Positions 27,467-35,301 of a stretch of 64,000 bases of DNA are shown here, piece after piece. Position numbers and translations under genes: made by a program. Position 1 is the stretch's first letter. Every line of letters begins with the position of its first letter. The notes beneath the pieces were generated by a model that was not told where the DNA came from, searched no databases, and saw only the letters and a list, made by a program, of their open reading frames with translations. The DNA is taken from positions 22,773 through 86,772 of the forward strand of contig DATDIX010000041.1 of assembly GCA_036520835.1 (NCBI GenBank), in the 5' to 3' direction. The DNA is from VBAT01 sp036520835. Its GTDB lineage: Bacteria; Bacteroidota; Bacteroidia; Chitinophagales; Chitinophagaceae.

Positions 27467-28264
27467 CTACTGATCTTCCTCTTCCTGCCTGAACATAGGT
27501 ATGGGAGGCAATCCTACCAGGAAGCGACGATACGAATCTTTTATGTATTGCTGGAAATCATAGTCACTCGTCAGCATAGTAAACTCATAAGACGGGCGGA
27601 AAATGATCATAAAGCTATCCAGTTCATTTCCGGTTAACGATGTCAGCCGCCTCACCAATGCTTTATTGAAACGGTGATCCACAGATTTGTCCCGTTCCTG
27701 CTGTAGCAGTCTTTCCTGGAAGGCCAGCATATTCCTGTTTCGTTTGAACCGGAACATATTGATGATCTCATTCAGATCGAACCCGACACCCATATTAGAA
27801 ACACTGGATGTAAGACGGGGCTTTTGATAATTGAAGACCTTTGCATAATCCTCCCGGTTTTGAGCAGAATCCTGTTTATAATCTCTTGGACGAACCTTTA
27901 CCTCTTTCAGTACTGTTACATTTATCCGTAGCGATATATCAAAGGCAAAAGGATTGGCGATCTTCAGCACCGGGAACTTCATCGTGGGCTTATTCAGGTA
28001 GCTGAACCAGATAGAATCCTTTTCCGTTACTTCTATTTCATAATACCCGTCGGCATTGGTCATCGTTCCTTTTCCGGACGTAGATAATACCGATACCAGT
28101 TCTATGACGTAATTACGGGAACTGTCGTACACATTTCCCTTTATCTTAAACGATTGTGCAGTGACGGGTTTAGCCATTGCCAAAAGCAACATGAATAACA
28201 GTATTGAGCTGAGTTTGCGGAACAAAGTGGTTGTATTGGTGGCAAGTAACGAAAGAAAATGCAA
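27467..28264 (-). CDS. Exported protein with carboxypeptidase-like regulatory domain
   Basis: The N-terminus has a hydrophobic export signal (ILLFMLLLAMAKPVTAQ). Residues ~38-115 form a carboxypeptidase-regulatory-like beta-sandwich (FKIKGNVYDSSRNYVIELVSV ... TNADGYYEIEV), as in SusC-type receptors but without a barrel. The C-terminal ~150 residues are helical and charged (NMFRFKRNRNMLAFQERLLQQERDKSVDHRFN). The protein probably acts in the periplasm or at the surface with an unknown role. Confidence 0.75.
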   Translation of the reverse strand: MHFLSLLATNTTTLFRKLSSILLFMLLLAMAKPVTAQSFKIKGNVYDSSRNYVIELVSVLSTSGKGTMTNADGYYEIEVTEKDSIWFSYLNKPTMKFPVLKIANPFAFDISLRINVTVLKEVKVRPRDYKQDSAQNREDYAKVFNYQKPRLTSSVSNMGVGFDLNEIINMFRFKRNRNMLAFQERLLQQERDKSVDHRFNKALVRRLTSLTGNELDSFMIIFRPSYEFTMLTSDYDFQQYIKDSYRRFLVGLPPIPMFRQEEEDQ

Positions 28265-28371
28265 ATTGTTCTTTAAAGTCGTAAGAGTCAGGGGGTCAAA
28301 CGGTCAAATGAAGACAAACAAGTCATATAAACAAGCAGTCGCCTTTTTGACAAATATGACTTATTTGACAT

Positions 28372-28989
28372 TTATGACCCGGTAAGCTTTTCGATCACTT
28401 TCGGAAAATGTTCGTGTTCAAGTTGATGGATCCGTTGTGCCAGCGAATCGGGAGTATCAACCGGCAATACCGGGCATTTTGCCTGGAAAATGATATCCCC
28501 GTTATCATAATGCCCGTCCACGTAATGAATGGTGATACCACTTTCTTTTTCACCGGCCGCGATAACGGCGGCATGAACATTATTGCCATACATGCCTTTG
28601 CCGCCATATTTTGGCAAAAGTGCAGGGTGAATATTAATGATACGGTTGGGATATTCTTTGATCAGCGCAGCAGGGATCTTCCATAAAAAACCGGCCAGCA
28701 CGATAAAATCAATTTGCTTTTCTTTCAGCTCATCTGTATAAGCATTGCCGTGAAAGAATTTTTCTTTGTCAATAAGAAGGGCCGGGATATTTTCTTTTGC
28801 TGCAATGCTGAGAACTCCTGCCCCGGGTTTGTTGCAGACAATAAGAGACACTTCGGTTTTAATTCCCTCTCCTTCGTCATTGCGGGCAGAGCGAAGCAAG
28901 GAGAAGGCCGGGGTGAGGTTTTTGAAATGCTCAATGATCTTTTGGGCATTAGAACCTGCCCCGGATGCAAAAATCGCAATGTGTTTCAC
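28372..28989 (-). CDS. purN: Phosphoribosylglycinamide formyltransferase (PurN)
   Basis: PurN transfers a formyl group from 10-formyltetrahydrofolate to GAR in de novo purine synthesis. The start IAIFASGAGSNAQKII, the formate-binding segment RIINIHPALLPKYGG, and the catalytic His and Asp in GITIHYVDGHYDNGDI are all present. Residues ~25-45 (LLRSARNDEGEG) are an in-frame insertion encoded by a GTCATTGCG...CGAAGCAA repeat, so the protein is ~15-20 residues longer than usual. The gene stands alone on its strand. Confidence 0.95.
   Translation of the reverse strand: MKHIAIFASGAGSNAQKIIEHFKNLTPAFSLLRSARNDEGEGIKTEVSLIVCNKPGAGVLSIAAKENIPALLIDKEKFFHGNAYTDELKEKQIDFIVLAGFLWKIPAALIKEYPNRIINIHPALLPKYGGKGMYGNNVHAAVIAAGEKESGITIHYVDGHYDNGDIIFQAKCPVLPVDTPDSLAQRIHQLEHEHFPKVIEKLTGS
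28871..28910. repeat. GTCATTGCG / CGAAGCAA repeat inserted in purN
   Basis: CTTCGTCATTGCG and GAGCGAAGCAAGGAG form an imperfect palindrome that is in frame with purN. The same words occur at 36771-36811, nested within another repeat. The translated product LRSARNDEGEG sits between the first helix and second strand of the PurN fold. Confidence 0.65.
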
Positions 28990-29033
28990 CGGCTAAAGAT
29001 AGAATGAATAAGTAAAGTGAGTAACTTACTTCA

Positions 29034-29933
29034 ATGAAAAAAATTAGGCTCCTTTTTTTTCTTGTGATCGTAAATGCAAGTTGTATTGCACAGGAAAAAG
29101 CATGCAGGGAAATTGTGCCCCCTTCATTTTCTGAAACAATAAAAAATGAATATGAACAAAAACGGGCATCGGCAAAACAACAGTATGAAAAAGATACAAC
29201 AGACGCAGAAGCTATAATATGGTATGGAAGGAGAACAGCGTACACCGGCAAATACATGGAAGCCATTGCCATCTTTTCTAAAGGGATCGTTCTGCATCCG
29301 GGCGATGCACGGCTGTACCGCCACCGCGGCCACCGGTATATTACCATCCGCTGTTTTGATAAAGCTATTGACGACCTGGAGAAAGCAGCGCAGTTGATAA
29401 AAGACAAACAGGATGAAGTGGAACCGGATGGATTACCCAATGCCAAAAATATTCCTACCGGGACCCTGCAGTCTAATATTTGGTATCACCTGGGGCTGGC
29501 CCATTATTTAAAAGGGGATTTCAAAAAAGCTGAAAAAGCTTACCGTGAATGCCTGGAAGTTTCCACCAATAATGATATGTATGTGGCTATAGCCAACTGG
29601 TATTACCTCACCCTTCGCCGTCTTGGAAAGAAGAACAAAGCAAAACAACTCCTGGACACGGTTGACCCGGGAAAAGAACTGATCGAGAACAAAGATTACC
29701 TGAAGATATTGTTGCTGTATAAACAGGAAGCTGATTTTACAGACCCATTGTTGTTATTGGAAGAAAATAATACGCTGAGTTCCTCTACTTATGGTTATGG
29801 CCTGGCGATGTATTGCCTGCTGCAACAAGGCGGAAAGGAAAACGCCCAAAAAGTGCTGAATAAAGTTTGCGGAGGAAATCAATGGGCAAGCTTTGGCTTT
29901 ATCTCTGCGGAAGCGGAACTGCAAAAACGCTGA
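29034..29933 (+). CDS. Exported tetratricopeptide repeat protein
   Basis: A signal peptide (LLFFLVIVNASCIAQ) precedes ~280 residues of helical repeats. TPR-like units are visible around AIIWYGRRTAYTGKYMEAIAIF, LYRHRGHRYITIRCFDKAIDDL and NIWYHLGLAHYLKGDFKKAEKAY. The Cys at the signal end may be lipidated. TPR proteins serve as protein-binding scaffolds; no partner is evident. It starts 44 bases from the divergent purN start. Confidence 0.82.
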   Translation: MKKIRLLFFLVIVNASCIAQEKACREIVPPSFSETIKNEYEQKRASAKQQYEKDTTDAEAIIWYGRRTAYTGKYMEAIAIFSKGIVLHPGDARLYRHRGHRYITIRCFDKAIDDLEKAAQLIKDKQDEVEPDGLPNAKNIPTGTLQSNIWYHLGLAHYLKGDFKKAEKAYRECLEVSTNNDMYVAIANWYYLTLRRLGKKNKAKQLLDTVDPGKELIENKDYLKILLLYKQEADFTDPLLLLEENNTLSSSTYGYGLAMYCLLQQGGKENAQKVLNKVCGGNQWASFGFISAEAELQKR

Positions 29934-29952
29934 TGTATAACTTATTTGACTT

Positions 29953-30273
29953 TTAGGATTTAGCCGATCGCTGTTCCCGGTCCCCGGTTTCCTGCCTCAC
30001 AATTCCCATTCTTCTCCCTATTTTTTTCAAATACCCGGTAAAGAAGCGGAACTGTCCGAAAAGAACACTTACCAGCAGCACAGCAACCGGCCAGAGAATC
30101 GTGATAACTACAATATATAATACTGCCCAAGGCCATTTTTGCTCAATATCAAACAAATTCATTATTCGTTTGCCGGCATAGCCGGTCAGGCTGCCGCCAA
30201 TCGCAAATGTGCAAAGGATGAGTACCAGTTGAAGGCCGCCCACCTTCCATTTTTTTTGTAAACGTTCAAGCAT
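29953..30273 (-). CDS. Small membrane protein (DUF6787-like)
   Basis: The 106-residue protein has a basic N-terminus (LERLQKKWKVGG), two hydrophobic helices (LQLVLILCTFAIGGSLTGYAG and WAVLYIVVITILWPVAVLLVSVLFG) and a basic tail. The organisation resembles a small Bacteroidota family that I tentatively name DUF6787. The last residues (RQETGDREQ) are read from a GGAACCGGGACC-like stretch and may be a repeat-derived tail. No function is known. Confidence 0.65.
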   Translation of the reverse strand: MLERLQKKWKVGGLQLVLILCTFAIGGSLTGYAGKRIMNLFDIEQKWPWAVLYIVVITILWPVAVLLVSVLFGQFRFFTGYLKKIGRRMGIVRQETGDREQRSAKS

Positions 30274-30578
30274 TATTGAGGTATTCGTGTCCCGGTATTA
30301 AACAGGGACACGCCTATTTTATTTTTTGAGTCGCAAAAGTCAGTAAAAAACAACCAACCACCACTTTCATTTTCACATTTTATAATAAAAGCTGAAAGGT
30401 TTACTTATTTATGACAAACAATTTTCAACCAGAACAAAAAACGAATATAAATCCTCTGAAATGCAGGCTGGTAGCGGGTTAAAAAATTTTTGGGACTGTT
30501 GTCATTTTGTTAAGTTCCTGACTTATTTTTGCAGCCAATCGAAGGTTTTATCCACATTTTTTCAGATCAATAGCGTCT
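30274..30578. other. Divergent promoter gap before the act operon
   Basis: The 305-base gap separates the small membrane protein gene from actA. It holds an inverted repeat CGTGTCCC / GGGACACG at 30286-30312 followed by a T-rich stretch on the plus strand, and a candidate actA promoter -7 box at 30524-30531. Nothing in it looks coding. Confidence 0.55.
30524..30531 (+). promoter_or_regulatory. Candidate -7 promoter element of the act-cox operon
   Basis: TATTTTTG fits the Bacteroidota TAnnTTTG box and lies 48 bases before the actA ATG. A weak GTTG about 22 bases upstream could be the -33 element. The leader after the box begins GCAGCC. Spacing to the start is reasonable, but the upstream element is poor. 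Confidence 0.4.
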
Positions 30579-31841
30579 ATGATTTCCTGTAAACCAATAA
30601 CTCAGAAGCTTGCGCTGCTATTTCTCTCTCTTATTATTTTTTCCGGTATTAAAACGTTTGCCCAGGATGGCCAGGCACTGTTCATGTCGAAATGTGCAAG
30701 CTGCCATGCTGTAAGCATGAAAGCAGATCTGACCGGGCCGGCGCTGGGTGGAGTGGAAGGCCGTTGGGAGGATAAAGGCAAATTATTTGAATGGATCAGG
30801 AACAGCCCAAAGCTTATCAAATCAGGTTATCCCCGTGCTGTAGAGTTGGCTCCATTTAATCCAAGTGAGATGACTGCATTTGAAAATCTGACAGATGCTG
30901 AAATAGAAGCAATACTTGGTTTTATAAATAAAAAGGCTAGTGAAGTAGTAGTTAAAAAAGACGACCCTAACGATCCGGGAACTTCTAATCAAAACGCTGT
31001 CATCTTCGGTGTTATCTCCCTGATACTCGCCATTATCGCTTTGATTTTAATGCAGGTGAACAGTAACCTGAAAAAAATGTCGGATGATGCCGAAGGTATT
31101 CAACGTCCCGATCCTGTTCCCTTCTTCCGCAACAAAGTATATATCGCTATGGTGGCGATCCTGTTCTTTGTGGTAGGCGGCTATTATTTTACCAAAGCGG
31201 CTATCGGCTTCCAGCGCCAGAAAGATTACCAGCCGGAACAACCTATCTTCTATTCCCATAAAGTACATGCGGGCATCAACCAGATCAACTGTCTTTATTG
31301 CCACGGCAATGCATGGGAAAGCAGGCATGCCGCCATTCCTTCTGTGAATGTTTGTATGAACTGTCATAAGTCAATTACCGAGTACACAAAAGGGCCTAAA
31401 CTTTATCATGAAAATGGCGAGGAGGTAGATGGAACAGCAGAGATAAATAAGCTGTATGAGTATGCCGGTTTCGATCCGAAAAATGCCAATGCGTGGGATC
31501 CTTCCAAAGCAAAACCTATCGTTTGGGAAAAGATCCACAACCTGCCCGACCATGTTTACTTTAACCATAGCCAGCACGTAAGAGCCGGTAATGTGCAATG
31601 CCAGACCTGCCATGGTGAAATAACCGAAATGGATGAAGTGAAACAATTCTCAGAGTTGAGCATGGGCTGGTGTATTAACTGTCACCGCGAGACAAAAGTC
31701 AATTTCAACTATAGCGACAGCACGGGTAATAAGTTTTACAGCATTTACGAAAAATTTCATAACGATATCAAGTCCGGTAAAATGGATAGTGTGACCGTAA
31801 AAGATATCGGTGGTTTGGAATGTCAGAAATGTCACTATTAA
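30579..31841 (+). CDS. actA: Alternative complex III subunit ActA, multiheme cytochrome c
   Basis: The 420-residue protein has a signal peptide followed by six CxxCH heme motifs: CASCH near residue 39, then a membrane helix (residues ~130-150), a second helix near 190, and CLYCH, CMNCH, CQTCH, CINCH and CQKCH between residues 237 and 418. Classical ActA is described as pentaheme, so the N-terminal monoheme domain looks like a fused extra cytochrome. Alternative complex III oxidises menaquinol and passes electrons to a c-type cytochrome or directly to the oxidase. It is the first gene of the respiratory operon. Confidence 0.93.
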   Translation: MISCKPITQKLALLFLSLIIFSGIKTFAQDGQALFMSKCASCHAVSMKADLTGPALGGVEGRWEDKGKLFEWIRNSPKLIKSGYPRAVELAPFNPSEMTAFENLTDAEIEAILGFINKKASEVVVKKDDPNDPGTSNQNAVIFGVISLILAIIALILMQVNSNLKKMSDDAEGIQRPDPVPFFRNKVYIAMVAILFFVVGGYYFTKAAIGFQRQKDYQPEQPIFYSHKVHAGINQINCLYCHGNAWESRHAAIPSVNVCMNCHKSITEYTKGPKLYHENGEEVDGTAEINKLYEYAGFDPKNANAWDPSKAKPIVWEKIHNLPDHVYFNHSQHVRAGNVQCQTCHGEITEMDEVKQFSELSMGWCINCHRETKVNFNYSDSTGNKFYSIYEKFHNDIKSGKMDSVTVKDIGGLECQKCHY

Positions 31842-32010
31842 ACCCCCTGTCCCCCTGAAGGGGAAACTTAGGAGGTAGTTTCGTTATAAATTTTTGAAAG
31901 AACTAAAGCGGAAGAAAATTATTTTTTTAACCATCTCTGAATTTGAGTTATTAGAAAAAGAAAGAGATTGCATAATTCAGAGTCTAAAAGTCCCTTTAGG
32001 GATTTAGGGT
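31842..32010. repeat. Junction element copy 1, between actA and actB
   Basis: The 169-base element starts directly after the actA stop with CCCCCTGTCCCC-CTGAA-GGGGAAACTTAGG and ends 3 bases before the actB ATG with TCTAAAAGTCCCTTTAGGGA-TTTAGGGT. The two ends are imperfect inverted repeats of each other. Inside is a 9-base perfect inverted repeat, CTCTGAATT (31935-31943) / AATTCAGAG (31974-31982). A second copy lies between actC and actD. Confidence 0.75.
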
Positions 32011-32013
32011 ATT

Positions 32014-35000
32014 ATGAATAAATACTGGCAAAGTTTCGGAGAGATCAATGACCCGGAAAGTTTTCAGAAGAAAGCGCAGGATGAGTTTCGTGAAGAACTG
32101 CCTTTTGAAGATATTGACAGCAAGGGACTAATTGATGCCAAAGCTCCCCGCAGGGATTTTTTGAAATACCTGGGTTTTAGCACAGCGGCTGCTGCATTGG
32201 CAGCAAGCTGTAAAACACCGGTTCGTAAAGCTGTCCCGTTTGCTAACAGGCCTGAGAACATTATTCCCGGCGAAGCAAAATACTATGCCACTACGTATGT
32301 GCAGGATGGAGATGTGGTTCCCATTTTGGCTAAGGTAAGAGATGGCCGCCCGATCAAAATTGAAGGCAACGATCTTTCATTATATACCAAAGGCGGAACG
32401 ACAGCCCGGGCGCAGGCTTCCGTTCTCGATCTTTATGATACACACCGCAACCGTTTCCCCACCAAAAAAACCGGTGACCTCATTGAAGAAAAGACCTACG
32501 AATCTTTAGATAAATCGATCGGTGAAGCATTGGCTGGTGTAGCAGGTAAATCAGTTGTCTTTCTTTCCGGCACCATTGTTTCTCCTTCCACAAAAGATAT
32601 TATTTCCAAATTCCCGAACCTGAAACATGTGCAGTATGATGCTGTTTCTTATGGTGGCATGCTGCTGGCCAATGAAGCCAGCGGGTTTGGAAGAAAGCTT
32701 CCCTCCTACAATTTTGGTGAAGCAAAAGTCATTGTAAGTCTCGGTGCTGATTTCCTGGGCACATGGCTGAGTCCGCTGGAGAATGCCAATGGCTATACAA
32801 AAGGCCGCAAGATCAATGAGAAGAACCCGGAGATGAGCAAGCATTACCAGTTTGAATCTTTCCTGAGCACCACCGGCGCTACCGCTGATATCCGTTATAC
32901 GCACAAACCATCTGAAACCGGCGCTGTGGCATTAGCATTACTCGCTGCTTTGGATGGATCAGTTACTGCACCTGCTATTGCTGATGCAAAACTGAAAGCA
33001 GGTATTGCAACCGTAGCGGCCGATCTGAAAGCGAACAGCGGCAAAGCTTTGGTAGTATCAGGCAGTAATGATGTAAATGTCCAGGTTATTGTCAATGCGA
33101 TCAACAATGCAGTTAGCGCTTATGGCACAACCATAGACTGGAGCAGACCGGTAAATTATCGCCAGGGTATTGATAAAGACATGACTGACCTTGTAACGGA
33201 TATGGATGCCGGAAATGTTGGTGCTTTATTTATCTATGGCGCTAACCCTGCTTATGATTATCATGATGCAGAAAAATTCAAAAAAGCATTAGCGAAAGTA
33301 AAACTGACAGTTTCATTCAATGAAAGATGGGATGAAACAACCGAATTGTGCGGATATAATCTTCCGGCACATCATTATTTGGAAAGCTGGGGCGATGCAG
33401 AACCGAAAGCAGGTATCACATCATTTATCCAGCCAACTATTTACCCCTTATTTAAAACACGTCCTTATCAAACTTCATTATTGAAATGGAGCGGCAGTAC
33501 TACGGATTACGATACTTATTTAAAAACATACTGGGCGGGAAGACTTGGTTCCGAAGATGCTTATACTAAAGCATTGCAGGATGGTATAGTTGAAACTCCG
33601 GCCGCACCTGCTGTTATTGCATTTAATGGAGGAGCAGTTGCCGGAGCAGGCGCTGCTATTGCTGCTGCAAAGAAAGGCGGTAAGACAGAAGTGGTATTGT
33701 ATCAAAAAGTTTCAATAGGTACGGGTAGCGGTGCTACCAATCCATGGTTGCAGGAATTGCCTGATGCTATCAGTAAAGCCACCTGGGACAACTATGCTAT
33801 GATCTCGATGGCTAAAGCAGATGAGCTTGGCGTTGACTACAAGGACATGGATTATACCTACTATCCTCAGAAACCTGTATTTGAATTTGCTATTGCAGGG
33901 AGAAAGCCTGTCGAATTGCCTGTATTGGTTATTCCAGGGATGAACCCGGATACGATTGCCATTGCAGTTGGTTATGGCCGCGGAGAAAAATTAGGAACGA
34001 CTGCCGGCAATGTTGGAAAGAATGTTTACCCTTTTGCTTCTTTCAATGGCACTACCGTTGATTATTTTGCAACTGATATTGCCATCACAGATAAGGATCT
34101 TAAAAAACACAAGATCGCACAAACACAGATAGAGAACTCTTATCATGGCCGCGTGGAAGTGGTGAGAGAAACCTCACTGGCTACTTTCAAAAAGAATCCT
34201 ACCGCCATTGCAGATTATCGCCAGAAGCTGGTGGATGATTATGCCAAAAAGACAAGCAATTTTCATAAGGAAGCTACTTTATATCCTGACCCCTCTACCC
34301 GTCAGAATGAGATCAAATGGGGAATGAACATTGACATGAATGCCTGCTATGGTTGCGGCGCCTGTGTAGTGGCCTGTCATGCTGAGAACAATGTTCCTGT
34401 TGTTGGTAAAAGTGAAGTGCTACGTTACCACGACATGCACTGGCTGCGTATCGACCGTTATTTTGTCTCCGGCGAAAACCCGGATGACCTGAAAGGGGTA
34501 GTGTTCCAACCGATGATGTGCCAGCATTGCGATAACGCACCTTGCGAAAATGTTTGCCCCGTTGCCGCTACCAATCACAGCACAGAAGGTATCAACCAGA
34601 TGGCATATAACCGTTGTATCGGTACAAGATACTGCGCCAATAACTGCCCGTTCAAAGTTCGCCGCTTTAACTGGTCTGACTATACCGGGGCAGACAGCTT
34701 CCCGGATAACCAGGACCAGCAATTAGTGGGTAAACTTGACCCGGTTATTTTCCAGATGAATGATGAACTGACAAGAATGGTATTGAATCCTGATGTCACT
34801 GTTCGTTCAAGAGGGGTGATGGAAAAATGCAGTTTCTGCGTACAGCGTACCCAGGCGGCTAAACTGAAAGCAAAGAAAGAGAATCGTGTATTAGCAGACG
34901 GCGATGCAAAAACAGCCTGCCAGCAGGCTTGCGCCGGTGATGCGATCGTATTCGGTAATGTGCGTGATAAAGAAAGCCATGTAAGTAAAATGCGTGAAGA

Positions 35001-35178
35001 AAACATCCTGCGCAGTTACTATGTACTGGAGCAACTGCACGTATTGCCGAATGTAGCTTATCTCGCTAAAGTGAGAAATACAGATGAGATTATAGAAGAT
35101 AAACGCAATGGTGGTGGAGAAAAGCATGAAGGAGCCGAGGTCCCTGCTATTGAGAAAAAAGAAGAAGCGCATCATTGA
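32014..35178 (+). CDS. actB: Alternative complex III subunit ActB, molybdopterin-oxidoreductase-like and iron-sulfur protein
   Basis: This 1054-residue protein fuses a molybdopterin-oxidoreductase-like domain with a ferredoxin-type domain. A Tat-like signal (APRRDFLKYLGFS) lies at residues ~45-60 and is followed by a Cys (AASC) that could be lipidated. The C-terminal quarter carries the iron-sulfur Cys clusters CYGCGACVVAC, CQHCDNAPCENVC, CIGTRYCANNC and CSFCVQ...CQQAC. ActB of this type carries the [4Fe-4S]/[3Fe-4S] relay but no molybdenum cofactor. It is the periplasmic electron-transfer core of alternative complex III. Confidence 0.93.
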   Translation: MNKYWQSFGEINDPESFQKKAQDEFREELPFEDIDSKGLIDAKAPRRDFLKYLGFSTAAAALAASCKTPVRKAVPFANRPENIIPGEAKYYATTYVQDGDVVPILAKVRDGRPIKIEGNDLSLYTKGGTTARAQASVLDLYDTHRNRFPTKKTGDLIEEKTYESLDKSIGEALAGVAGKSVVFLSGTIVSPSTKDIISKFPNLKHVQYDAVSYGGMLLANEASGFGRKLPSYNFGEAKVIVSLGADFLGTWLSPLENANGYTKGRKINEKNPEMSKHYQFESFLSTTGATADIRYTHKPSETGAVALALLAALDGSVTAPAIADAKLKAGIATVAADLKANSGKALVVSGSNDVNVQVIVNAINNAVSAYGTTIDWSRPVNYRQGIDKDMTDLVTDMDAGNVGALFIYGANPAYDYHDAEKFKKALAKVKLTVSFNERWDETTELCGYNLPAHHYLESWGDAEPKAGITSFIQPTIYPLFKTRPYQTSLLKWSGSTTDYDTYLKTYWAGRLGSEDAYTKALQDGIVETPAAPAVIAFNGGAVAGAGAAIAAAKKGGKTEVVLYQKVSIGTGSGATNPWLQELPDAISKATWDNYAMISMAKADELGVDYKDMDYTYYPQKPVFEFAIAGRKPVELPVLVIPGMNPDTIAIAVGYGRGEKLGTTAGNVGKNVYPFASFNGTTVDYFATDIAITDKDLKKHKIAQTQIENSYHGRVEVVRETSLATFKKNPTAIADYRQKLVDDYAKKTSNFHKEATLYPDPSTRQNEIKWGMNIDMNACYGCGACVVACHAENNVPVVGKSEVLRYHDMHWLRIDRYFVSGENPDDLKGVVFQPMMCQHCDNAPCENVCPVAATNHSTEGINQMAYNRCIGTRYCANNCPFKVRRFNWSDYTGADSFPDNQDQQLVGKLDPVIFQMNDELTRMVLNPDVTVRSRGVMEKCSFCVQRTQAAKLKAKKENRVLADGDAKTACQQACAGDAIVFGNVRDKESHVSKMREENILRSYYVLEQLHVLPNVAYLAKVRNTDEIIEDKRNGGGEKHEGAEVPAIEKKEEAHH

Positions 35179-35261
35179 GGATATGAATAGTGGACAGGAA
35201 GATGAACGGAGCGTCGCAACGAAGATGACCAAAGAACTGAAAGTTGACCAACTAAAAATAA

Positions 35262-35298
35262 AGCTAACAGCTAAGAGCTAATGGCTAAAAGCTAAAAG
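35262..35298. repeat. AGCTAANAGCTAA tandem words before actC
   Basis: The gap between actB and actC ends with CTAACAGCTAAGAGC, TAATGGCTAAAAGCTAAAAG, a string of GCTAA words reaching to 3 bases before the actC ATG. It looks like an intergenic low-complexity repeat. Confidence 0.45.
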
Positions 35299-35301
35299 AA
35301 T

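Noticed and set aside
31921..32003. Remnant of a four-helix-bundle (23S intervening sequence) protein in junction element copy 1
   Set aside because: One frame reads ISEFELLEKERD, which is faintly similar to such proteins, but copy 2 does not keep it and the match is too short.
35262..35298. CRISPR-like array
   Set aside because: The GCTAA words are short and contiguous, with no spacers and no cas genes in the window.
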